Below are positions 7,728 to 16,534 of a stretch of 64,000 nucleotides of DNA, piece by piece (positions within the stretch are counted from its first letter, which is position 1; every line of letters starts with the position of its first letter). A model generated the notes under the pieces. That model had not been told where the DNA came from. It ran no database searches and was given only the letters and a program-made list of their open reading frames with translations. The position numbers and the translations under genes were made by a program. Location of the stretch: NCBI GenBank assembly GCA_963832835.1, contig CAWHVD010000001.1:1736001-1800000 (forward strand). The letters run 5' to 3'. Source of the stretch: CAVPKN01 sp963832835. GTDB taxonomy: Bacteria; Chlamydiota; Chlamydiia; Chlamydiales; JAAKFR01.

Positions 7728-9041
7728 ATGTCAACATCACCACTGGATACGAGAGTACAAGAACAAAATTGTTGTTTTTGGGTGAAGCACTCCGAGAGCT
7801 GTGCCCAAGTAAAGCATGCAGGTGCTGCCATCGTAGCGGCACTGGCGGCTATCGCACTTGCAGGAGGTGTTCTGCTTATTCTCGCTCAGCAAGGCTTTGA
7901 TCTTGCCGGTATTAACTCGATTGCCCAAATGGTAGAGGCGAAATGGATTTATTTGGGAATGGGTATTGTCGGAGCAGTTACCCTAATCGACGTGACCTTC
8001 ATCATCGCCCAGGTCCATAGCTATTTGAATAAAACTGTCCCTGACGATGAATTAAAACAGGGCGGATTCTCTGATTGGCTTTCCAATAAGCACATAGTTG
8101 CACAACTCGCTCCCAGATCTTTTGTCACAGAAACAACAAAGCTAACGCAATATGTAATAGTTTCTAAAGATGAGGATGGCAACGCCTCTTACATTGCTTT
8201 CCGTACCCAAGAGGAATCCGACTACCATCAAATACGCCTGCAGCAAAAGGGGTATGAGAATCTTCAAGACTTACAAGCAAAGAGCCAAGAGTATCGTGCT
8301 GAATACTTAGAGGCCTTGATAGGATCAAAGCGATTCCAGAAATGGAACAATGCACTCTGTGAGGGTCTAGAAAAGGGATATTATATGGACGACTATGACC
8401 GTCAAACTGTGTCTAAAATCGTATTTTGGCCTTTAGCAGCTTTTCAAGATGAGTACCCTGTTACGCGTTTCTTCAAAACTGAGGAAGCAAGAAATGCTAC
8501 AATCGACAACGAGTACGCCGCTTTAAGGAATTTGGGAGAAATAGAGCAATTGGCTGAAGACGAATATAAAAACCAAGTCCTAGTAGCCCTTCAGATGGGT
8601 GAATTCTGGCAATTTATAGGAAAACTCAGAGAGGAAACCATCTACTTCGTCGCCTATCAACATGAAGACAATGATGTGACCATACACCACTCTTTTACAG
8701 TAGAAGTTGAGAATGAGTTTCTAAACACGCTGCCTTCAACGCATGTTAACGCCAAAAATAAGTTTTTTAAGACACACAACTACACCCCAAAAGAGTTGGA
8801 CTATCTGACAGACAAGAGAGACATTCAACAACTCACAGACAAAAAGGTCGAATCGCAGCAATATGAGAACATAAACTTGCCCATGGTAGGCCGGGAGAAT
8901 CTATGGGTCTATGCGTGGAAAGCAGCAGCAGGAGTTGAATATTTTAAAACAGAAAGGCAAAGACAAGATTACATTGAAAAACACTATAAAGGGCTTATCA
9001 ACGCTCAGCTCGTGCGAGAGCAAGAAGTTGAAGGAATATAA
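7728..9041 (+). CDS. Inc-like two-helix membrane protein, paralogue 1
   Basis: This 437-aa protein of unknown function has a Cys-containing N-terminus of about 30 residues. Two closely spaced hydrophobic helices follow (about 31-53, AIVAALAAIALAGGVLL, and 70-95, IYLGMGIVGAVTLIDVTFII), separated by the motif AQQGFDLAGINSIAQ. A long soluble C-terminal region of about 335 residues follows. The bilobed hydrophobic pair resembles chlamydial inclusion-membrane proteins, which are type III secreted and inserted in the vacuole membrane. It is first of three tandem paralogues placed between mqnB and msbA. Ribosome site AAGGA precedes the ATG. Function is not recognised. Confidence 0.7.
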   Translation: MSTSPLDTRVQEQNCCFWVKHSESCAQVKHAGAAIVAALAAIALAGGVLLILAQQGFDLAGINSIAQMVEAKWIYLGMGIVGAVTLIDVTFIIAQVHSYLNKTVPDDELKQGGFSDWLSNKHIVAQLAPRSFVTETTKLTQYVIVSKDEDGNASYIAFRTQEESDYHQIRLQQKGYENLQDLQAKSQEYRAEYLEALIGSKRFQKWNNALCEGLEKGYYMDDYDRQTVSKIVFWPLAAFQDEYPVTRFFKTEEARNATIDNEYAALRNLGEIEQLAEDEYKNQVLVALQMGEFWQFIGKLREETIYFVAYQHEDNDVTIHHSFTVEVENEFLNTLPSTHVNAKNKFFKTHNYTPKELDYLTDKRDIQQLTDKKVESQQYENINLPMVGRENLWVYAWKAAAGVEYFKTERQRQDYIEKHYKGLINAQLVREQEVEGI

Positions 9042-9215
9042 ACAACCTATTCCTCCCCCCGGGAGTCTTATCCTAGGGGGCCTTTACAACATCAAGGCCG
9101 CACGAAAGTGTTGCAGTTCTCACCCATTTTAGAGCCCATTACCACCCTTACGCATTTTCTTAATGAAGTTTTTATAGATGATGTATAAAATTTTCATTTT
9201 TTATGGAGGTTTCAT

Positions 9216-10340
9216 ATGGCATCGACAGCAGCACTGGACCGGAAGGTAGAAGGAAACAATTGTTGGTTTTGGATACGGCAAGCAGACCCCTGTACACAGT
9301 CAATCCACGTAGCCACAGTTATTGTCGCAGCACTCTCTGCGATTGCCGTTTTAGGAGGTGTCCTGATGATCATGGCTCAACAAGGACATCATTTGGGAGG
9401 CATCAACTCTCTTGCGAAAAATGTCCATCCGCTAGCTATTTACGCAACCGTTGCAGTGGCAGCCACTGTGCTCGCACTCGATAGTGCTTTTATCTACGCA
9501 CTCATTCGGGGTTATACAAATCAAGTTTTCTCTCAAGAAGAAATGGACGAGCTACAGTTGCTTCCTAATCTCAAAGCGACGGAAGCTGACCTGCAGCCCC
9601 TCCACTATTCTGTTTACATCTCTCATGAAACTCCAGAAACTGAGACTGATCGCCCAAGGCCCGCAGCTTATATTATTCAAGCCAAAAATAAGCTCGGGCA
9701 AGAATCGGTAGTTCCTTTTAGAAGTGAAGATTCACTAGAGGCTCACATTTCTAGGCTCGAGAACGAAGGTTATGAGCCTGCGAAAGAAGCAGGCTTTGCA
9801 GACGATCTCAAGGTCTCATTGGAACGTATTCACCATCTCACAGATATAGAGTGGCTAAACAGAAAGTGTGCTAGTTTAGCCTTATGGTTACCAGAAGGGT
9901 ATTTCACTTTTGAGCGTATTACTCTTGCCAAAGATGGATACCATTGTAACTGCACGCTCTTTGCTGCAAAGCATGAAGGGAATCCTAAAGTCGAGCACTT
10001 CGTATCGTTTATACTGCCGGAAACTTCAGGAGAGGTAGGAGCCGAATTTTTATCAGACTGTGTCAATTTAGAAGAGGTTAAGGTTGCTGTGAACAATGCA
10101 CGCAAACTTCACGTACGCAAGCCACTCGATAACAATAAGTTTGAGGGGTACGAGGTCAGCTTCATACATCAAATCAAAAACCAAAATAGCAACGACCCAG
10201 AGCGCTTCTCCAAAGAGGAGAAAATGCTCTACATCATCACTTACCGAAAGAACCACAGTCTAAATGAAATCACCGAGTTCTTTTTAACAGATAGAAGCCG
10301 GTTGAAGCGTATGGAAAAGCTAGGGTTTAATATGGCCTAA
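9216..10340 (+). CDS. Inc-like two-helix membrane protein, paralogue 2
   Basis: This 374-aa paralogue has the same N-terminal plan as the preceding gene: ALDRKVEGNNCWFWIRQADPC, helix 1, AQQGHHLGGINSLAKN, helix 2, then a soluble domain of about 280 residues. The soluble domains of paralogues 1 and 2 share only weak resemblance (for example the ENEGYE versus QQKGYE region), so the membrane part is the conserved element. A GGAGG ribosome site lies 8 bp before the start. About 60 bp upstream is GCATTTTCTTAATGA, also found in near-identical form upstream of paralogue 1, suggesting a shared promoter element. Confidence 0.7.
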   Translation: MASTAALDRKVEGNNCWFWIRQADPCTQSIHVATVIVAALSAIAVLGGVLMIMAQQGHHLGGINSLAKNVHPLAIYATVAVAATVLALDSAFIYALIRGYTNQVFSQEEMDELQLLPNLKATEADLQPLHYSVYISHETPETETDRPRPAAYIIQAKNKLGQESVVPFRSEDSLEAHISRLENEGYEPAKEAGFADDLKVSLERIHHLTDIEWLNRKCASLALWLPEGYFTFERITLAKDGYHCNCTLFAAKHEGNPKVEHFVSFILPETSGEVGAEFLSDCVNLEEVKVAVNNARKLHVRKPLDNNKFEGYEVSFIHQIKNQNSNDPERFSKEEKMLYIITYRKNHSLNEITEFFLTDRSRLKRMEKLGFNMA

Positions 10341-10390
10341 AGCTCTGACATAACAATTATTTTTGAAAACTACTTAACTTTGGAGAAGCT

Positions 10391-10693
10391 ATGTCATCAA
10401 ACGCTGTTAAAGGGGAAAGTTCGGGCTGCGTCAGATTGCTGCAGTCAGAAGCGTGTATCAACATAAAGCATACAGGGATTATTACTCTGCTAGCCTTGGC
10501 CTCAATAGGGTTGATCGCCGGAGTGCTACTCACCATGGCTCAACAGGGTCATGACCTGGCCGGCATTAATTCATTAGCTCAGATGGTTCCACAACAGTGG
10601 CTTTATTTAGGATTAACTATCGCGGGCACAGCGTTTGTTCTTGCCTCTGTGTTTGTCGCAGCCCAAGTAGCCAACCACCTAAGGCCTTACTAA
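10391..10693 (+). CDS. Inc-like two-helix membrane protein, paralogue 3, truncated by repeat
   Basis: This 100-aa protein keeps only the shared membrane module: short Cys-containing N-terminus, helix 1, AQQGHDLAGINSLAQMV, helix 2, ANHLRPY, stop. The stop codon TAA at 10691 is the first three bases of repeat copy B, so insertion of the repeat appears to have removed the soluble C-terminal domain that both paralogues carry. A clean GGAG ribosome site precedes the start, so it may still be expressed as a bare two-helix protein. Confidence 0.7.
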   Translation: MSSNAVKGESSGCVRLLQSEACINIKHTGIITLLALASIGLIAGVLLTMAQQGHDLAGINSLAQMVPQQWLYLGLTIAGTAFVLASVFVAAQVANHLRPY

Positions 10694-10857
10694 TACCATT
10701 TCCAGAAAATAAAGTCACAAATTGGCACTGTATAACACGCCATTTTTGAACGATCCTTTCTCGCTTAGGTGCAAAAACATAGGCTTCGAAACGATCATCC
10801 AAATCTGTCATGTTACCCAGTGCCACCTCATGGCTTTATTTTCTAAAAATGGTATTA
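10691..10857 (+). repeat. 167-bp dispersed repeat, copy B (full length)
   Basis: A complete 167-bp element bounded by TAATACCATTTCCAGAAAAT and its inverted counterpart (two mismatches at the right end, TTCTAAAAATGG). It lies between convergent genes: it supplies the stop codon of Inc-like paralogue 3 on the plus strand and ends 3 bp from the msbA stop on the minus strand. Confidence 0.95.
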
Positions 10858-10860
10858 GGT

Positions 10861-12813
10861 TTAAACCCCAGCGAGCTGATTAGTGCTCAGCTCCTCTTCT
10901 TCAACAGAAGTGTTGTACATCATTTCCCACATATGGCGGAAGTTGGGACAGTTCTTGAGCAGCTCGTCACGTGTTCCTTCGGCAACCTTACGTCCTTTTT
11001 CGATATAGACGATCTTGTCGGCATGCTCGATGGTGCTAAAGCGATGGGCAATGATGATTTGGGTAAGCTTCCCATGCAGGGCTATGATCGCATCCTTGAT
11101 TTTTCCTTCGCTCACCGCATCGAGAGATGAGGTGGCTTCGTCCATAAGCAAAATGGGGGCTTCTTTGACAAGAGCACGAGCAATGGCTAGTCTTTGCTGC
11201 TGACCTCCCGAGAGATTTTTGCCCGATTCCTCCAGCTTAAAATTGTATTCTCCCGGTAGACGGACGATAAACTCTTCTGCATGGGCATTGCGCGCAGCTA
11301 ATTGAATCTGTTCGTCACTAAAGGTGCGTCCAAACGAGATATTTTCTTTGATCGTGTCAAAGAAGAGGAAAGGTTTTTGATGGACAAAGGCTATACTTTC
11401 TCTCAAAGAGCGCTGTGTATAGTTTTTAATCGATTTTCCATCGATGAGAATCTCCCCTTTCTGGGCTTCATACAGACGTGGCAAAAGTTTTGCAATGGTC
11501 GATTTTCCAGCGCCAGTAGGGCCCACGATAGCGACAGTCTCTCCTTTTTTGACCGAAAAGCTGAGATCTTGCAAGACCCAATCTTCGCGGTACCGAAAAC
11601 ACACATTTTTGAATTCAATAGCATTCTGGAACGTAGAGAGCTCGGTTGCATCCGGAGCGTCTACCATGGGAGAGACCATATCGAGCACCTCATACATCCT
11701 CTCAGCTGCAGCGACACCCCGGAAGACATTGTTGTTTTCGTCAGCAAATTTTTTAATGGGCTCATAAAAAACATAAAGAAGACCACAGAATACCAGGAGC
11801 TCAGCGGGACCTAAACGGAATAGATAAAGCCCAGAGAGAATCACGATAGCAAAAAAGATCGATGAAACCGTATGCAATATGGGACGGGCTGCCAGGCCAT
11901 ACCGAGCACTTTTTTCTTCTAAGCGACACATGGCATGGTTTTGCTCGCGGTATTTTTTAACCGAAAAGTCTTCCATCACAAAGCTTTTCACAGTCATGAC
12001 ACCCGATAAAAAATCGAGCAACGTCATGGCAAACCCTTCTTGTTTGCGCTGAATTTGCTTGGAAATTTTTTTGATTTTCTTAGCGATATAGATGATTGGA
12101 AAAACAATCACCGGAAAGCCTACAAAAATGAGTATCGAGAGCTTCCAAGAGATATAGATACAGGCAAGGAGTGTGGAGACGATGGCAAAGGGTGTCTGGA
12201 TGTAGTTGATGAGCATCGAATTGATCGCTTGTGCAACAATACCCGCATCGCCCGAAACGCGAGCTGAGAGCGAACCAATATCGTAGTCGTGGTAAAAAGA
12301 CATGGGTAGTGATTGGATGTGCTCAAAATAGGCAAGGCGCAGATCACGACTCACACGGATCGAAACAACCTGAGTACAATAGCGGTGAGCAAATAGGGCA
12401 ATGGCTTTAAAAAAAGCGATAAACACGAGCAACACAGCTAGGCGGGAAAGATTGGAGTGGATATGAAAGTGGTCATCCATAAACCCAGCAATCTTCTGTA
12501 CAATAGTAGTACCCCCTCGCGCTGCCATATAAGCATTAGCTGCTTGCTGCGTCATAACCCCGTCGGAAGACTGGGCGACCTGCCCCCATTTCGCTTCAAC
12601 GTCTGATAAAGACAGTTGTTTCACCGCTTCCAGTTTACCCTCTTTCTCTTCACCGAAGAGGACAAAAACATCGGGTCCTGTTTTGGCAATGACTCCCAAA
12701 GAGAACATCTCCATCTGGGATGCAATGGTGAGCATAAACATAGCAATGATCGTAAAAAATAGAAGCGATACGTGCTTACGGTTGAGAAGGGCTGCTTTGA
12801 GGAGAAGTTTCAT
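10861..12813 (-). CDS. msbA: MsbA-like lipid exporter ABC transporter
   Basis: This 650-aa half-transporter has an N-terminal membrane domain (helices between about residues 15 and 350, with a large periplasmic insert after helix 1) and a C-terminal ATPase. Walker A is GPTGAGKST near residue 435, the signature is LSGGQQQRLAIARAL, Walker B is ILLMDEATSSLD, and the H-loop is IIAHRFST. It flips lipid A-core or similar lipids across the inner membrane. Gene order msbA-accA matches CT264-CT265. The start overlaps the end of accA by 38 bp. Confidence 0.9.
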   Translation of the reverse strand: MKLLLKAALLNRKHVSLLFFTIIAMFMLTIASQMEMFSLGVIAKTGPDVFVLFGEEKEGKLEAVKQLSLSDVEAKWGQVAQSSDGVMTQQAANAYMAARGGTTIVQKIAGFMDDHFHIHSNLSRLAVLLVFIAFFKAIALFAHRYCTQVVSIRVSRDLRLAYFEHIQSLPMSFYHDYDIGSLSARVSGDAGIVAQAINSMLINYIQTPFAIVSTLLACIYISWKLSILIFVGFPVIVFPIIYIAKKIKKISKQIQRKQEGFAMTLLDFLSGVMTVKSFVMEDFSVKKYREQNHAMCRLEEKSARYGLAARPILHTVSSIFFAIVILSGLYLFRLGPAELLVFCGLLYVFYEPIKKFADENNNVFRGVAAAERMYEVLDMVSPMVDAPDATELSTFQNAIEFKNVCFRYREDWVLQDLSFSVKKGETVAIVGPTGAGKSTIAKLLPRLYEAQKGEILIDGKSIKNYTQRSLRESIAFVHQKPFLFFDTIKENISFGRTFSDEQIQLAARNAHAEEFIVRLPGEYNFKLEESGKNLSGGQQQRLAIARALVKEAPILLMDEATSSLDAVSEGKIKDAIIALHGKLTQIIIAHRFSTIEHADKIVYIEKGRKVAEGTRDELLKNCPNFRHMWEMMYNTSVEEEELSTNQLAGV

Positions 12814-13774
12814 TTTGTTCTTCGTTTATGGTGTAACGTCCAATTCTGCGGAATTTTTGATATCTTCTTTCTAGGAGTACGTCTGGTGGATAGGCTTTTA
12901 AAAGCTCCCACTCATCGAGGATAAATTGTTTAATGTTGGCGTAAACGGCTTTGGGATCGTGATGTGCCCCTCCAAGGGGCTCTGGAATGATCGAATCGAC
13001 TACTTCGAGCTCCATCAAATCTTCAGCCTGCATCTTAAGCTTCGAAGCTGCTTCACTATGTTTGGTGGCATCCTTCCAGAGGATCGAAGCACATCCTTCG
13101 GGTGAGATCACCGAATAATAGGCATGCTCGAGCATCGCCACAGTGTCGCCTATCCCCATCCCTAAAGCCCCTCCCGAGCAGCCCTCTCCAATAACAATCA
13201 CGATAATCGGAGTAGCAATTCTAAATAGCTCGCGCAGGTTGAGGGCAATTGCCCATCCTTGCCCCCTTTCTTCAGCCGAAAGCCCTGGGTAAGCACCAGG
13301 CGTATCGAGTAGAAACAAAACGGGGAGATTGAACTTTTCGGCCATTTGGGCGAGGCGGAGCGCTTTACGGAAACCTTCTGGATGCAGCATCCCAAAATTG
13401 CGATGCAGACGGCTCTCAGTGTCATTTCCTTTCTCTTGGCCAATCACCATGAATTTTCTACCGTCGATCTTTGCGAATCCTCCGACCACAGCGCTGTCGT
13501 CACTAAAAGTGCGATCCCCAAAAAGTTCTACAAATTCATCGGAGATACCCTCGATCACATTGGTGCTACGAGGACGGGAAGGATGACGGCAAATTTGTAC
13601 CCGCTGCCAGGGTGTCAGGGTGGAATAAATTTTTGCTTTGAGTTTGTCGAGTTTGCCCTCGAGCTTACTGAGCTCGCTTACGGACAAAAGAGGATTTTTG
13701 GTGTTCTGTTCTTTAAACTGTTGAATAGCCTTTTCATATTCAACAATTTGCTTTTCGTGTGGCAAAACATCCAT
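12776..13774 (-). CDS. accA: acetyl-CoA carboxylase carboxyltransferase subunit alpha
   Basis: This 332-aa protein has the AccA signature: ELSKLEGKLDKLKAKIYSTL at the N-terminal helix, WQRVQICRHPSRPR, then FLLDTPGAYPGLSAEERGQG and IGEGCSGGALGMGIGD, which forms the oxyanion hole of the carboxyltransferase. With AccD it transfers CO2 from biotin to acetyl-CoA, the first step of fatty acid synthesis. Length and motifs are complete. It is upstream of msbA in one minus-strand unit, matching CT265. Confidence 0.95.
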   Translation of the reverse strand: MDVLPHEKQIVEYEKAIQQFKEQNTKNPLLSVSELSKLEGKLDKLKAKIYSTLTPWQRVQICRHPSRPRSTNVIEGISDEFVELFGDRTFSDDSAVVGGFAKIDGRKFMVIGQEKGNDTESRLHRNFGMLHPEGFRKALRLAQMAEKFNLPVLFLLDTPGAYPGLSAEERGQGWAIALNLRELFRIATPIIVIVIGEGCSGGALGMGIGDTVAMLEHAYYSVISPEGCASILWKDATKHSEAASKLKMQAEDLMELEVVDSIIPEPLGGAHHDPKAVYANIKQFILDEWELLKAYPPDVLLERRYQKFRRIGRYTINEEQNETSPQSSPSQP

Positions 13775-13860
13775 AATTTTCCCAAATTAAAAGAACAGCA
13801 TATCAAAGCGATATGTTTCTTACAAGTTTTAGTGCCACCCTTCCTTTTTACTTTTTAGAA

Positions 13861-14835
13861 TCAATCTAGACCGGGGAGTTTGGCATCAACAAAGTCTTTG
13901 ACAGAGTGCAGATAGGCAGGTTTGGAAGCAATAATAGCATAGATTTCTTCAATGTCTTCGGTGAGTAGACGGACGCTTCCTTCAGTCTCATAGTGTCCAA
14001 TGCAGTTGCGCTGCTCTTGAGCAGGAGAAGAATCGGCGGGTCGTTTCCAGGGAACACCATGCAAACCAAGTCCTTTACAAGAGCTGGAACATCCGGCAAT
14101 TTCACGGCCGATAGGAATCCACCGTTTCCCATAGACAGAGATCATTTCGCATGGCTCATTTTTAAAATTTCCCTTAGCACCTTCTTGATAGACGGCAAAC
14201 TCACTACCCATTGCAAAGGTGCCGATAGGGGTAAGGCTGCCCGACCTGCGGCTCGCATCGAGTTTTCCTGCGCAAACGGGATATGTTTTCAAAAGTATTT
14301 TGGAATCCACTTCACGATCGTAACAATAGAGCCAAAGCTTCAATCGGGAGAGATCGAGCACAAGATGAAACTCGATGGGACGATCTTTGCGATACACATT
14401 AAATTTCTCAGCTTTGGAAACGACATCCGAGAGGTAATTGCCGGTACCACGGAGACTCCTTGCAATAAAATGTTTAGAGGTCTGGTAGTGGGAGGCATAA
14501 TCGCCAAGATAGGCCGGCCTGCCACAGACCCAATCCACGCGACTTACAAATACAACAGTTTCGATAAAGGGCAGCGTCGTACTATAGGGCTGGAAAAGTT
14601 CGTTTACCCGGTCAACATCGCAAGGCAGTTGACTATCCGTAGATATGGAAAGAATAGGTGTTCCACTCATCTCCGGTATGGGTGGCGGGGGCTCAGCAGG
14701 AATCAAAAAGGCAGCTTGAGGTTCGATGTGTTCAATCTGAATCGTGTCGTTGGGGGGTTGTGCTGGCCAATTGAAAAAAACGATCCCCACAATCAGTGCA
14801 GCAAATATTCCTATTAAAATTTTAGATCTAGACAT
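13861..14835 (-). CDS. YkuD-type L,D-transpeptidase-like protein with catalytic Cys replaced
   Basis: This 324-aa protein has an N-terminal membrane anchor (residues about 5-20) and a Pro-rich linker. A LysM-like region (GNYLSDVVSKAEKFNVYR) precedes a YkuD fold: FHLVLDLSRLKLWLY, KTYPVCAGK, TPIGTF, LHGVPW and GSVRLLTEDIEEIY. YkuD enzymes cross-link peptidoglycan or attach proteins to it. The family active site is S-H-G-C-(I/V)-R; here the corresponding stretch is TEGSVRL, so Ser sits at the Cys position. The nearest Cys is 9 residues earlier (RNCIGHYE). It may be inactive, use Ser, or be a binding protein. It overlaps the CT266-like gene by 8 bp. Confidence 0.8.
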   Translation of the reverse strand: MSRSKILIGIFAALIVGIVFFNWPAQPPNDTIQIEHIEPQAAFLIPAEPPPPIPEMSGTPILSISTDSQLPCDVDRVNELFQPYSTTLPFIETVVFVSRVDWVCGRPAYLGDYASHYQTSKHFIARSLRGTGNYLSDVVSKAEKFNVYRKDRPIEFHLVLDLSRLKLWLYCYDREVDSKILLKTYPVCAGKLDASRRSGSLTPIGTFAMGSEFAVYQEGAKGNFKNEPCEMISVYGKRWIPIGREIAGCSSSCKGLGLHGVPWKRPADSSPAQEQRNCIGHYETEGSVRLLTEDIEEIYAIIASKPAYLHSVKDFVDAKLPGLD

Positions 14836-15961
14836 GTATATTCTCAGTTTTTTGCAATTTGAGGCGAGCCTCTGAATGATTAAGGGTATAGGCTATCAGA
14901 AAATCGGCTCCCCAAAAGCTTTCATCCCCGGCTAAGGGAATGATTTCCATATGGGCCATATCATCGGCCATCACGCATACATTTCCTAAATGCCCCATGA
15001 GATGCACTGGCTGAGAAGGGCCTCCATAGCGGTCTAAAGAGCGGGGTTTAAGTTGATGGGATCGTGCCACGAAACATGAGCTCCCCTTACCAAACAGGAC
15101 AAAGAGTGGCTTTTTTTCAGAATGCAGCGTTTCAAAGTGGATGCGACAAGCAATTTCTTCATTATCGCCCTCGATCGAAGCTTCCATCCACGCGGCACTA
15201 TATCCGACATCACGTATGTGGGAAAACCCTGTTTCTCGAGCAGCTGGAGAAGCTAGCCGGCATTGAAAAGAGAGTGCGAAATGTTGCTCGGTAGCGTCAA
15301 GCTGGACTTTTTGCGCTCTACCTGCAAGTCCAAAACCCTCACATATTCCAGCAGGGGTGGTTTGAGGACCCCAGTTGATAATGCCTGCGTCCTGGTTCAA
15401 AAAGAGACCCAGGCCGCTTTTACAACCCGACCCCAAACAGATCACGGTAGATGTTGGGGTGCGCCAGGAAACCATTCCCAGCTCTCGATCTGAGAACCTG
15501 AGAGCGTCAGATGGCGTATATCCAATTTTTTCAAAAAAAGTTGCATTCGCGCAATCAAGAGCCGTTTGGCATAGAAAGCCCTCCTGAGTGAATAAGGCAT
15601 AAGCAGGCCGCTTGGCATGATCGAGGGTTGCTTCTTGAAAACGGGCCATTCTCAGAGCTGTTTGCACTTCTCCCAATTCCGCTAAGCAAACACCTAACTG
15701 TGCATGTTCTTTTGGGTAAGGAAGAGCCTTCCAAGGAAAAAAACCACGCCCGAATAGGGGCACGCCCCCTCCTGGCAAAGCCTCAAGATGGGGCTTAGGA
15801 GCTGCGAAACCCGCTCGCATGGCTACAACAGCATAGGTTGCTTGTAAAAGCTCGTGTTCTATCAGAAGGGGTGACCTACCCCAATGCTCTATTTGGGATG
15901 CAGAGGCCCCCTGTTGCACAGCTTGAGAGAGCTCATGGAGAAAACTTTCTAAACTCAACAT
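14828..15961 (-). CDS. chlamydia-conserved hypothetical protein (CT266-like by position)
   Basis: This 377-aa protein has no signal peptide, no membrane segment and no recognised catalytic motif. It is rich in Gly and aromatic residues and contains GGGVPLFGRGFFPWKALPYP near residue 65, GLGLFLNQDAGIINWGPQTT near residue 185 and FLIAYTLNHSEARL at the end. It looks like an all-beta protein. Its position between accA and the HU/IHF gene matches CT266 of Chlamydia trachomatis, a conserved protein of unknown role. It overlaps the L,D-transpeptidase-like gene by 8 bp, so the two are probably co-translated. Confidence 0.75.
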   Translation of the reverse strand: MLSLESFLHELSQAVQQGASASQIEHWGRSPLLIEHELLQATYAVVAMRAGFAAPKPHLEALPGGGVPLFGRGFFPWKALPYPKEHAQLGVCLAELGEVQTALRMARFQEATLDHAKRPAYALFTQEGFLCQTALDCANATFFEKIGYTPSDALRFSDRELGMVSWRTPTSTVICLGSGCKSGLGLFLNQDAGIINWGPQTTPAGICEGFGLAGRAQKVQLDATEQHFALSFQCRLASPAARETGFSHIRDVGYSAAWMEASIEGDNEEIACRIHFETLHSEKKPLFVLFGKGSSCFVARSHQLKPRSLDRYGGPSQPVHLMGHLGNVCVMADDMAHMEIIPLAGDESFWGADFLIAYTLNHSEARLKLQKTENIHV

Positions 15962-16017
15962 GCAAGGGATAGTAATGAACTCGCCTTACGCAGTCAATGG
16001 TTGTATGGAAGACGCTA

Positions 16018-16054
16018 GAAAAAGAAAACCCTCAACGCGTAGGCGGTGAGGGTT
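16018..16054 (-). terminator. rho-independent terminator after the HU/IHF gene
   Basis: On the minus strand, stem AACCCTCA / TGAGGGTT (8 bp, 12-nt loop) is followed by a T-rich run (TTCTTTTTC). It lies about 30 bp beyond the stop codon of the HU/IHF gene. Confidence 0.75.
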
Positions 16055-16082
16055 GACAAGATCCGGGAAGCCAGAGGGCTTC

Positions 16083-16424
16083 TTATTCATCATCATCTAA
16101 GTCGCAATCGAGATCACAATCGATATCGATCTCTTTACCACCTTCGATCAAGCGGCGCATTCTCTTTCCGGGGGTGAACTTTACCGCACGGCGCGCTGGA
16201 ATGTGAATAGGTACGGACGCATTTTTAGGATTGCGGCCAATTTTTGGTTTTCTCTCAACCACTTGCAATACTCCAAAGTCGCGAAACTCAAGTCTGTCGC
16301 CTTTGGCCAATGCGTCTGTCATTTTATCGAGGAAATTTTGGATCACAGCTCTAACATGATTTGGATGGATTCCCTGGTCTTGTGAGATTGTCGTGATCAG
16401 TTTCTTCTTTGTCATTGTTCCCAT
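16083..16424 (-). CDS. HU/IHF-family DNA-binding protein with acidic tail
   Basis: This 113-aa protein bends DNA as a dimer. It has the N-terminal helices (KKKLITTISQDQGIHPNHVR), DRLEFRDFGVLQVVERKPK and the DNA-wrapping arm GRNPKNASVPIHIPARRAVK (family GRNP.TG..I.IPA...V.F.PG). Beyond the usual end it carries an acidic tail of about 17 residues, EIDIDCDLDCDLDDDE, with two internal Cys. An AGGAGG site 10 bp before the ATG at 16424 decides for MGTM as the start rather than the Met three codons later. It matches CT267 in position. Confidence 0.9.
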   Translation of the reverse strand: MGTMTKKKLITTISQDQGIHPNHVRAVIQNFLDKMTDALAKGDRLEFRDFGVLQVVERKPKIGRNPKNASVPIHIPARRAVKFTPGKRMRRLIEGGKEIDIDCDLDCDLDDDE

Positions 16425-16534
16425 ATAAGTGATGCCTCCTATTATCGGGTAACCATATTTACTTAAGCTATAACCGTATAATAGCTATCTTATCTTTCGG
16501 TTCAAGCGAATTTTTCACTTACGGCGATTTTTTT

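Noticed and set aside
10691..10857. A conserved open frame of about 45 codons through the 167-bp repeat (GNMTDLDDRFEAYVFAPKRE and onward)
   Set aside because: It stays open in several copies, but it has no ribosome site, partial copies lack it, and it is symmetric-repeat derived. Most likely fortuitous, though a test of synonymous bias over all copies would settle it.
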